Below, one piece after another: positions 49,104 to 56,001 of a stretch of DNA of 64,000 bases (its first letter is position 1; every line of letters begins with the position of its first letter). The translations under genes and the position numbers were made by a program. The DNA lies in contig WGNV01000004.1 in the NCBI GenBank assembly GCA_016124375.1, positions 310,001 through 374,000 on the forward strand, read 5' to 3'. This DNA is from Tepidisphaera sp. (GTDB lineage Bacteria > Planctomycetota > Phycisphaerae > Phycisphaerales > UBA1924). The notes under the pieces are model-generated. The model made no database searches. It had not been told where the DNA came from and was given only the letters and a program-made list of their open reading frames with translations.

Positions 49104-49135
49104 GCCGGCTTGATCGCCGCCGGGCGGGATTCTCT
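49104..49135 (+). terminator. Hairpin after PEP-CTERM-like gene 4
   Basis: CCCGCCGGC and a GCCGCCGGGCGGG stretch pair imperfectly around TTGATC, then ATTCTCTCTC. Same layout as the other array hairpins. Confidence 0.4.
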
Positions 49136-49217
49136 CTCGCGCCCCAGAGGGGCTTCTCGCGGGCGGCGGACCGAGCCCGCGAGTGACCTGAATGGTCCGG
49201 TACATCGGAGACTTGGC

Positions 49218-49988
49218 ATGAAACTTCAGAAGACGTTGGCTTTCGTGACGTGCGCGGCGGCGGGGATGGCCTTGGTCGCGAGCGCACAGGCGGGCGACAC
49301 GTACACCACGATCCTGCCGACGTACAGCGGCGCCTTCAGCGTCGCGGGCAACAACACCGACGCCGCCCCGGGCTTCGGGCCCGGCTCGTTCCAGGCGTCG
49401 ACCGCGACGCAGAGCAAGTCCGAGCTGTACATCCCGGCGTCGCAGATTTTCAACACCACGGTGCACATCAACGACATTCAGTCGATCTCGTACTGGACGA
49501 ACAAGGGAACGACGGCGGCGGACCCGGACTGGACGTTCTACATCTATACCGCGCCGACGGGCGCGGACGACACCGCGAGCTGGTACAAGTCGCGCCTGAA
49601 CTCGGAGCCCTATTTCACGGGCACGACGGGTGTGGCCGCGAACACCTGGCACCAGTGGTCGACCGGCGACGCGACCAACCCGATGCGCTTTTATGACCAG
49701 GCTCGCAGCGGCAACTTCGGGACGTACACCGATCCGACGCTGGCGGCGCTGCAGTCGGGCGCGGTGACCTGGGGCAACAACGCTTCGCGCGATTACGGCT
49801 CGGAGGTGGTGAACATCATCAGCCTGCAGACGGGCAGCGCGTGGGCGAACGGGTTTGCCGGGCTGGTGGACGGCGTGACGATCACGCTGAACAACGGCGA
49901 CTCGGCGTACGTGAACCTGGTGCCGGCGCCCGGCGCGGCGGCGGCGATGGGGATGCTGGGCTTGGTCGGCCTGCGTCGCCGGCGGTAA
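49218..49988 (+). CDS. PEP-CTERM-like secreted protein 5
   Basis: A 256-residue exported protein with leader MKLQKTLAFVTCAAAGMALV ending SAQAG. The domain includes SISYWTNKGTTAADPDWTFY and YTAPTGADDTASWYKSRLN, a beta-sandwich type found in other planctomycete PEP-CTERM proteins. The tail is VPAPGAAAAMGMLG plus Arg cluster. It lacks the GGAGAGCATGAG leader of genes 2-4 and has CGGAGACTTGGC instead. Its codons end in G far more than those of genes 1-3, so it lies on the G-rich side of the composition change. A strong terminator follows. Confidence 0.82.
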   Translation: MKLQKTLAFVTCAAAGMALVASAQAGDTYTTILPTYSGAFSVAGNNTDAAPGFGPGSFQASTATQSKSELYIPASQIFNTTVHINDIQSISYWTNKGTTAADPDWTFYIYTAPTGADDTASWYKSRLNSEPYFTGTTGVAANTWHQWSTGDATNPMRFYDQARSGNFGTYTDPTLAALQSGAVTWGNNASRDYGSEVVNIISLQTGSAWANGFAGLVDGVTITLNNGDSAYVNLVPAPGAAAAMGMLGLVGLRRRR

Positions 49989-50047
49989 GCGACTGGTTGG
50001 AGGAGATTGGATCCTGCCTTGCGGCTTTGGAAGCCGCGAGGCACTTA

Positions 50048-50092
50048 CCCCGGTCGGCGCGGCAGCGCCGGGCGGGGTTTTTTGTTTTTGCG
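50048..50092 (+). terminator. Rho-independent terminator of the PEP-CTERM array
   Basis: A GC-rich stem (GGCGC/GCGCC core with CCCC/GGGG outer pairs and one bulge) is followed by TTTTTTGTTTTT. Confidence 0.9.
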
Positions 50093-50447
50093 ATCGGCGC
50101 AAAGGAAGATCGCGTCCCCGGGGCGGGGCGTTTGGGCTGGGAGGAGTTGGAGTTCCGCTGGGGCGTGGCTGGTCTGCCCCGGTTGGGGGCTGGTGAGGCT
50201 CCCCGCGCGGGATCCGTCGGGCACGCGTTCCGGCGGCGATGCTCGGGCGGTCCTTGGGGCCGACGCCCTGGGGACTTGTGACGACACTTGCGTGCCGGCC
50301 TGAACACCGCTTCGGCGGCCGCGGATGGGGCAGGAGACCGTGCCGGGCGAGACCAGCCTGAGTTCGTGGCTCAGCCTGTTGGATACCCGGCGAGGGTGAC
50401 CTGACGCAACACGCGGGACGCTTCTATATGAACAGGGGGCGACGCGA

Positions 50448-50510
50448 TTTGCGCGCGCGGAGGTGGTAGATAGGTCGAGGCCCTCACTGACGGTCGGGCT
50501 ACTGATGGGC
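50448..50510. repeat. 63-bp direct repeat, type D, copy 1
   Basis: Matches copy 2 at 54 of 63 positions. The best-kept part is ACGGTCGGGCTACTGATGGG. Similar words are familiar from planctomycete intergenic DNA. Confidence 0.8.
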
Positions 50511-50602
50511 TTGGAAGTGGCGTTTTTGGGCTGTGAAGTGGGGTTTTGGGGAGGAGAGCATTTTTTGAGATTTTGGTCCAGGGGTGGATTTGGAGGGCGC
50601 GG

Positions 50603-50665
50603 TTTGCGCGCGCATAGGTGGTGGATGCGCGGAGGCCCTCCCTTACGGTCGGGCTACTGATGGGC
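50603..50665. repeat. 63-bp direct repeat, type D, copy 2
   Basis: Second copy, 155 bases downstream of copy 1, same orientation, again followed by a G-rich stretch. Confidence 0.8.
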
Positions 50666-50688
50666 GGAGCATTGAAGGAAGGGAAGGA

Positions 50689-50707
50689 CACGGGCCAGAG
50701 GCCCGTG
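50689..50707. repeat. Dispersed palindromic repeat, type C
   Basis: Perfect 8-bp arms CACGGGCC and GGCCCGTG around AGA, then CCACGAG. Lies 24 bases after repeat D copy 2. Confidence 0.65.
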
Positions 50708-50825
50708 CCACGAGATGGGGTAGGGAAAACCGGCGGGGTCGGCCGGGCCACCCGAAGCGCGGACTATCACTGGCGTGGATGGGTGTCGACGGTTCGCCGG
50801 TGGGCGTTGTTGCAGAAGGGGAAAG

Positions 50826-50898
50826 TGGAGCGGAAGAGACTCGAACTCTCAACCCCTAGCTTGCAAAGCTAGTGCTCTACCAATTGAGCTACCGCCCC
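50826..50898 (-). tRNA. tRNA-Ala (anticodon UGC)
   Basis: A full cloverleaf on the minus strand. The acceptor GGGGCGG pairs with CCGCTCC and includes the G3-U70 wobble pair that defines alanine tRNAs. The D arm is GCTCAATTGGTAGAGC, the anticodon arm CTAGC-TTTGCAA-GCTAG with TGC at 34-36, and the T arm contains GAGTTCGAGTCTC. The discriminator is A, and CCA is not encoded. It would read GCA and, with modification, other GCN codons. Confidence 0.96.
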
Positions 50899-51197
50899 GG
50901 GGCTGCGGCGCGTGGCCGCGGCGGGGGATGGTAGGGATGGGCGGGGGCGATGGCGCGGCGGGGAGGCGGGTGTGGTGTGCGGAGGGCGGGCGTGGTGTGC
51001 GGGGGCGGGGCTGTCGGTCGTGCGGGCGGGGGGGGATTACAGTCGGCGAATCTGGCGGCGGATGCGTGGCGAAGCGGGGGACTGGTGTGGGCGGCTGAGG
51101 CCGCTGGAGCGGCCTGGCTCGCGGAGCGGCGGCGATGCGCGGGGCGAGGCGCGTTGGTGGTTTTACAGGAATTCTATTTTTTCAGGAGATCTACAAG
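50899..51197. other. G-rich spacer before the DUF6268-like gene
   Basis: About 300 bases, very G-rich on the plus strand, with an imperfect 21-bp tandem repeat around GGGCGTGGTGTGCGG (50965-51010). The last 30 bases hold TATTTT and AGGAG serving the next gene. Nothing else is seen. Confidence 0.45.
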
Positions 51198-52223
51198 ATG
51201 CGACAGGACTTTTGGGGCGTGGGTGCGGGGCGGATGGTGATGATGGCGGGGTTGGCGGTGGGCGTGTGTGGCGGGCTGGCGCTGGGGCAGGCGGCGGCGG
51301 GCGCGGGGCCGGGGGGAGTGGAGGCGAAGGCAGCCGCGGGGAGCGCTGCGGGGACGGGTGATGCGTCGCCATCGGGGGAGGACCCGCTGGCGGTGAAGGC
51401 GACGCTGGATTTGTTTGGGTCGTACAGCGCGACGGCGGACTTTCATAACAATCGAGGCAGCCTGAGCACGGCGCGGGGCGGGGGACGGCTGGGCGTGCGG
51501 GTGCCGATCGAGGAGCGGCGGGCGGTGGGGTTCTCGTTCACAGGCGAGTATTCGAACTACGACTTCAGCAACGCGTCGGGATTTCCGGGGAGTGCGGCGG
51601 ACGGGCCCTGGAAGGACGTGACCATCTTGACGGTGGAGGTGAACTACGTCGCGCCGATTAAAGAAAAGTGGAGTTATTTTGTGGGGTTGTCGGGGGATGC
51701 GTCGTATGAGCGCGGGGCGGACTTTGACAAATCGCTGACGCTGTCGGGGGCGGGGGGCGTGGCGTATCAGGTGTCGGATGATCTGCGGCTGGGGTTTGGG
51801 TTGGCGGCGGGGTCGCGGCTGGAGGATGACCCGTATGTGGTGCCGATCGTGACGGTGGATTGGCAGATTGATGAGAAGTGGTCGCTGAGTTCGTCGCCAG
51901 GGTTTGGCAGCCGCACGGCGGGGGTGGAGTTGACGTACGCGGTGACGGAGGATTTGAAGGTGGGGTTGGCGGCGGGGTTTGAGGATCGGGAGTTTCGGCT
52001 GGACCGGAACGGGCCGATCCCCAGTGGAGTGGGGCGGGACTATCGGTTGCCGGTGGCGGTGACGGCGCACTGGCGGGTGGACCCGCAGGTGGAGTTGTCG
52101 CTGGGGGTGGGTGCGAACGTGTGGGGGCAGGTTCGGGCGGAGAACAGCAACGGCGACCGGATCACGGAGGAGGACCTGGGGCCGGGGTTCTTCGTGGGCG
52201 GGCGGGCGTCGTTCCGGTTTTGA
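51198..52223 (+). CDS. Outer-membrane beta-barrel protein, DUF6268-like
   Basis: A 341-residue exported protein starting at ATG 51198, with AGGAG nine bases before it. The leader ends near LALGQAAAG. After an Ala/Gly-rich linker the protein is a run of amphipathic strands with alternating aromatics and a final Phe: AVGFSFTGEYSNYDFSN, TVEVNYVAPIKEKWSYFVGL, LRLGFGLAAGSRLEDD, WSLSSSPGFGSRTAGVELTY and a last strand ending GGRASFRF. This is the pattern of DUF6268 barrels in planctomycetes. Codons end mostly in G, unlike genes left of 49 kb. No function is known. Confidence 0.72.
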   Translation: MRQDFWGVGAGRMVMMAGLAVGVCGGLALGQAAAGAGPGGVEAKAAAGSAAGTGDASPSGEDPLAVKATLDLFGSYSATADFHNNRGSLSTARGGGRLGVRVPIEERRAVGFSFTGEYSNYDFSNASGFPGSAADGPWKDVTILTVEVNYVAPIKEKWSYFVGLSGDASYERGADFDKSLTLSGAGGVAYQVSDDLRLGFGLAAGSRLEDDPYVVPIVTVDWQIDEKWSLSSSPGFGSRTAGVELTYAVTEDLKVGLAAGFEDREFRLDRNGPIPSGVGRDYRLPVAVTAHWRVDPQVELSLGVGANVWGQVRAENSNGDRITEEDLGPGFFVGGRASFRF

Positions 52224-52238
52224 TGCCGGGACGCGGGG

Positions 52239-53480
52239 CTATTTGGTGGGGCGGCGCGAGGCGGCGAAGCGGATGGCGGCCTCCATGCCGTCGACCATTT
52301 TGGAGATGTTGAAATCCTGGTGGACGGTGTCGAAGGCGCCCTGGCTGAGGCGGCGCTGATGGTTGCTGTCGGTGAGGATGGAGAGAAGGGTGTCGGCCAT
52401 GGCGTCGACGCTGCCGTCGGCGTAGGCGAGGCCGTTGATGCCTTGGCGGAAGGCCTCGATCTCGGGGTTCTGAGCGGTCATTTTGTCGGAGGTGACGACG
52501 GGGAGGCCATAGGCCATGGCGTGGATGAGGCTGAGGCCGATGTTGACGGGGTAGCAGAAGGCGGAGGCGGAGAGGAAGTAGGGGGCGAGGTCGGCTTCGT
52601 CGTAGACGGCGCCGGCGAAGAGGATGGCGTCGGCCAGGCCGGAGGAAGCGGCGAGGGATTTGAGGGCGGCTTCTTCGGGGCCGGAGCCGACGATGACGAC
52701 CTTGAGGTTGGGCAGTCGTTGGCGCATGCGGGCGGCGGACTGGACGAGCATGTCGACGCGGTTGTCGGCGTTGAGGCGGGAGACGAAGAGGACGACGGGG
52801 CCGGAGAGGTTGTGCTGCCGGCGGAAGGCGTCGAGGCGGGCGGGATCGGCCTGCCAGAGGGCGCGGGCGCGGTCGATGGCGGTGGTGTCGAGGGTGTTGA
52901 GGGCGACGAAGACACGGTCGGGGGAGGTGTAGCCCCCGTCGATGAATCGCTGGGCGGTGGTGTGGTTGTAGAAGAGGACGGCGTCGGCGAAGTCGGCGAT
53001 GGCGCCGCGGGAGTTTTCGCGCAGGCGGGTTTCGGCCTTGGAGTAGCCGTGGCCCCAGAGAACGGTGCCGACGTTGTTCCAGCGGGCGCGGAGGATGGAG
53101 GGGACGAGGGTGAGGTAGCGGGTGCTCCAGGAGAGGACGACGACGTCGGCCTTGTGTCGGGAGGCGAAGCGGTATTGGGCGGCGTGCCAGCGGAACCTGG
53201 AGCCGAGGATGTCGAGGTCGTGGATGGGGACCTGGACGCCCTGGAAGCCGTCGGGGTTGACGCTGGCGATGCCTTGTTCGTTGCCGTAGGCGACGAGGAG
53301 ATCGATGCCGGGGCGGGAGGCGAGCTCGCGGAAGACGGGGACGCGGTATTTGGCGAGCGCGGGCTGCTGGAAGACCACGCGGAGGGGAGCGCGGGAGGCG
53401 GGGGCGGGAGGTGTAGGTGCGGGTTTGTGCATCGTGATGCGGGCGGTGCTGGGAGTGGGGATGCGTGTAGGGGCGAGCAT
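52239..53480 (-). CDS. GT4-family glycosyltransferase
   Basis: A 413-residue GT-B enzyme. The N-lobe starts LRVVFQQPALAKYRVPVFRELASRP, typical of transferases acting on lipid-linked or cell-surface sugars. The C-lobe holds PVVLFVSRLNADNRVDMLVQSAARM, LKVVIVGSGPEEAALKSLA and ASAFCYPVNIGLSLIHAMAYGLPVVTSD, where the E-x7-E donor motif is changed (no first Glu). Two in-frame ATGs (first bases 53480 and 53432) are possible; the first 16 residues are Pro/Thr-rich and may not be real. It ends 15 bases from the outer-membrane gene stop, convergent with it. Confidence 0.83.
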   Translation of the reverse strand: MLAPTRIPTPSTARITMHKPAPTPPAPASRAPLRVVFQQPALAKYRVPVFRELASRPGIDLLVAYGNEQGIASVNPDGFQGVQVPIHDLDILGSRFRWHAAQYRFASRHKADVVVLSWSTRYLTLVPSILRARWNNVGTVLWGHGYSKAETRLRENSRGAIADFADAVLFYNHTTAQRFIDGGYTSPDRVFVALNTLDTTAIDRARALWQADPARLDAFRRQHNLSGPVVLFVSRLNADNRVDMLVQSAARMRQRLPNLKVVIVGSGPEEAALKSLAASSGLADAILFAGAVYDEADLAPYFLSASAFCYPVNIGLSLIHAMAYGLPVVTSDKMTAQNPEIEAFRQGINGLAYADGSVDAMADTLLSILTDSNHQRRLSQGAFDTVHQDFNISKMVDGMEAAIRFAASRRPTK

Positions 53481-53522
53481 ACGCGAAGCGGGGGCGTGGT
53501 TCTCAGCGGGGCGGAAATGAAA

Positions 53523-53552
53523 AGCCCGGCGGGCGATGGGCCGCCGGGCTTG
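53523..53552 (-). terminator. Terminator of the GH56-like gene
   Basis: Perfect 11-bp arms AAGCCCGGCGG and CCGCCGGGCTT with an eight-base loop. On the minus strand TTTTCATTT follows. It lies 21 bases after the gene stop. Confidence 0.85.
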
Positions 53553-53573
53553 TGGGGGCGGGGGGTCTGGGGA

Positions 53574-55637
53574 TTACTGGCCGTTGTTGGTGAAGGTGTT
53601 GGGGGAGGTGGGTTGGGACTGGCCGCGGGTCAGGGCCATTTGGATGGCGCGAAGGAGGGCCTGGCGGCTGAGGGGCTGGGAAGAGGAGCCGCGATTGACC
53701 TGGCGAGGGTTATTGAGGTAGATGGGGACTGAAGGGGGCGGGGAGGCGGCACCACCAGAGAAAGGGCCGGAAGAAGAGGAGCCTGAGGAAGCACCGGAGG
53801 GGGCGCTGGGCGCCGAGGGTGCGGGGGCGGGAGCTGGGTTGGTCGGGCCGCTGGAGCCGCTGGAACCGGAAGAGCCGCTCGAGCCTGAGGAGCCTCGGCC
53901 GGAGACGACGACGGCGCGGAGGAAGGGGTTGCGGTTTGAGGAAGCGGAGCCGGAGCCACCCCTGGAGATGAAGGGGGAGGGGGGAGGCGTGGGCGCCTGG
54001 CCGCCGCCGGAGGTTGAGCCGCCGGAGGGGGTGGGCGGACCGGCGGGCTCGGTGGGGCTGGAGGAGCCGGAAGAGCCGGAGCCGGAGCCGGAAGAGCCGC
54101 CGGAGGTGATGGGGCTGGTGGGAGCGCCACCGGAGCCGGAGTCACCGGTGGAGCCGGAGCCGCCCGAGGAGCCGGAGCTGCCTGTGGAACCGGAGCCGCC
54201 GGAAGAGCCGGAGCTGCCGGTGGATCCGGAGCCGGAATCACCGGAGGATGGTGCGGGAGGGGGCGGCGGGGGCGGAGGCGGGGGGGGCGGAGGTGAGAGG
54301 GGCGGGAGGAGGGGCGAGCCGCCACCACCGCCGCCACCGGTGCCTGAGCCACCACTGCCACCGGAGCCGGTGTTGGGATCGGTTGGGGGCGGAGGGGGCG
54401 GAGGAGGCGGGGGCGGGGGCTGGGAGCCACCGGAGCCGGAGTTGGGGTCGGTCGGGGGCGGGGGCGGCGGAGGCGGAGGCGAGGAGCCACCGGAGCCGGA
54501 GTTGGGGTCGGTCGGGGGCGGGGGCGGCGGGGGCGGGTTTCGCAGGGCGTCGAGCTGGGAGTTGAAGGAAGTCCAGATGGGGGAGAGTTGGGAGTCGTAG
54601 TAGCTCTGGAGGGCGGCGCGATCGGCGGAGGAGCGCAAGGCACCCCAGATGATGAGGTCGTTGAGACCCTCTTCTTGAGGAGTCTGGATCGACTTGGTCA
54701 AGTTGTATTCGTTGAGGAATACGCCGGCGAGCTGGGGTGTGCCGTCGTGATACTGGTACCAGACGAAGGGGACGACGGGCTTGCCGCGGGCGATGCGCTT
54801 GGCTTCTTCGATGTTGCCGCGGAGGAAGGCGTCGTTGGCGGCGGGGCTATCTTCGGGGAAGCCCCAGCGCGGGCTGTCAACGGTGCGGAATGGGATGTAG
54901 AGGGAGGGGATGATGACATCGCACTCGTCGGCCATCCAGGAGTACGAGGCGTCGTCCTGCCCGGGGATCTCGGCACGCTGCTGATCGAAGGGGGCTTGGC
55001 TGAGGACGTAGGGGTAGTAGCGTTTGCTTGGGAAGCCGTAGTAACCCCATTTGGCGTTGGGGCGGAGGCGCTTGTACTCGCGGATGGTGCGAACGTAGAA
55101 CTCGGTGGTGGCCTGGATCCAGGTGGTGCGGAAGACGTCTTCCTGCTCATCGAGGGTTTTGCCGGCGAGGAGGGAGGCGCGGTGCTGGCGGATGTAGTCG
55201 CGCCAGTCGTCGAGGTAGTCGCGATCTTCGGCGTCGTAGGCGCCGGAGGAAGCGACGTTGGTCTGGGCCCACCAGTTGGGAGTCCAGGCCTCATAGTCGA
55301 TGACGGCGTAGCCGGAGTAGTTGACGTCGGGGATGGAGAAGCGGATGAGGTTGTCAATGTCCTGCAGGTGCTGGGCGTAGAACTGCTCGCGGCCACCGGG
55401 CCAGAGTTCGATCATGTGGGGGCCCTGATCGGGATATTCACCGATACTGGGGCCGATGAGGACAACATCTCCCGTGGAGATGGGAGAGCCGCGCATGTCG
55501 ATCGGGGCTACGGGGCCGACGACGGCCCAGTGGAGGGCGTAGGGCCCTGGGGCTGTGGCGGTCTGCGCCTGAGCCAGGGCTGATCCGGCAAGAACCACGA
55601 TCGCCGCAAGTCGGCTTGTCATCAGGATCGCCCTCAT
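53574..55637 (-). CDS. Secreted GH56 hyaluronidase-like protein with long Pro/Gly/Ser tail
   Basis: A 687-residue exported protein. The ATG (first base 55637) has AGGAGGT seven bases before it, and the leader ends SALAQAQ. Residues 30-365 resemble glycoside hydrolase family 56. SGYAVIDYEAWTPNWW carries Asp114 and Glu116, aligned with the catalytic D-x-E of hyaluronidases (VIDWEEW in animals). IREYKRLRPNAKWGYYGFP matches their LRP...WGYY segment, and KPVVPFVWYQYHDG the later barrel strand. Residues 367 to about 640 are low complexity: Pro runs with TDPNSGSGGS units, then GSSGSSGGSGSTG-type repeats. The last 45 residues look ordered (QVNRGSSSQPLSRQALLRAI). It may cut a glycosaminoglycan-like polymer; the tail may act as a wall-spanning or adhesive stalk. 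Confidence 0.72.
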   Translation of the reverse strand: MRAILMTSRLAAIVVLAGSALAQAQTATAPGPYALHWAVVGPVAPIDMRGSPISTGDVVLIGPSIGEYPDQGPHMIELWPGGREQFYAQHLQDIDNLIRFSIPDVNYSGYAVIDYEAWTPNWWAQTNVASSGAYDAEDRDYLDDWRDYIRQHRASLLAGKTLDEQEDVFRTTWIQATTEFYVRTIREYKRLRPNAKWGYYGFPSKRYYPYVLSQAPFDQQRAEIPGQDDASYSWMADECDVIIPSLYIPFRTVDSPRWGFPEDSPAANDAFLRGNIEEAKRIARGKPVVPFVWYQYHDGTPQLAGVFLNEYNLTKSIQTPQEEGLNDLIIWGALRSSADRAALQSYYDSQLSPIWTSFNSQLDALRNPPPPPPPPTDPNSGSGGSSPPPPPPPPPTDPNSGSGGSQPPPPPPPPPPPPTDPNTGSGGSGGSGTGGGGGGGSPLLPPLSPPPPPPPPPPPPPAPSSGDSGSGSTGSSGSSGGSGSTGSSGSSGGSGSTGDSGSGGAPTSPITSGGSSGSGSGSSGSSSPTEPAGPPTPSGGSTSGGGQAPTPPPSPFISRGGSGSASSNRNPFLRAVVVSGRGSSGSSGSSGSSGSSGPTNPAPAPAPSAPSAPSGASSGSSSSGPFSGGAASPPPSVPIYLNNPRQVNRGSSSQPLSRQALLRAIQMALTRGQSQPTSPNTFTNNGQ

Positions 55638-56001
55638 CGCACTACCTCCTGTGTTCGCGAGAATCCTCCGCGCGTCGTGGTGATCATCGACCTTGAGAGG
55701 GTGGAGCGCCACGTTGCTATAGGGAGATTGGTGTAAGGACCTCTGGCTGCGATGGGTGTGGCGTGTTCAGCGTCCCTGAGGGGCGCAGGGTCTGGGTCGG
55801 GCGGGCGGGGGACGCGGGACCGGAATTCGAACTCGGGCCTTGACAGGTCGTACGACCGAGAAAAGAGATGGTTCGCGCTGTGACTGGCCCGGTGGGAGCG
55901 GGTTGCCGATACAGTGAGGGGAATGAGGGTTGGTGTCGGATAGGCGTTTTGAGTCGAATAACCCGATCGGAGCCTGATCTTCGCCTGCAGGTCGCATCAA
56001 G
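55638..56001. other. Spacer between divergent GH56-like and O-antigen ligase-like genes
   Basis: 364 bases. It holds a 7-bp hairpin GCGTCCC-TGA-GGGGCGC (55770-55786), the TTGACA/palindrome element at 55840-55857, and nothing that looks like a gene. Confidence 0.5.
55840..55857 (+). promoter_or_regulatory. -35-like TTGACA fused to a 12-bp palindrome
   Basis: TTGACA (55840-55845) is followed at once by GGTCGTACGACC (55846-55857), a perfect palindrome. No good -10 is found 16-18 bases on (AAGAGA). It may be a regulated promoter of the O-antigen ligase-like gene. Confidence 0.4.

Larger units (their letters stand above)
49989..50825. other. Repeat-rich spacer
   Basis: About 840 bases with no supported protein gene. 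It holds a strong terminator, a pair of 63-bp direct repeats and a dispersed palindrome. A moderately AT-rich patch lies at 50505-50580. I looked for DnaA boxes (TTATNCACA) and saw none. Confidence 0.6.

Noticed and set aside
50000..51197. Replication origin at the skew switch
   Set aside because: No DnaA boxes, no dnaA/dnaN/gyrB or parAB genes, and only a mild AT-rich patch. Kept only as a composition finding.
54240..54600. Plus-strand frame of Glu/Gly/Pro repeats opposite the GH56-like gene tail
   Set aside because: It is only the complement of the Pro/Gly/Ser-coding repeats; no start signal or folded domain.
55717..55727. CTATAGGGAGA, the 3' half of a T7 promoter
   Set aside because: The upstream recognition half is absent, and there is no phage gene nearby; a chance match.
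55790..55880. Possible tRNA on the minus strand (GAGTTCGAATTC resembles a T arm)
   Set aside because: The stem around it does not pair properly, and no acceptor, D or anticodon arm can be drawn at the right distances.
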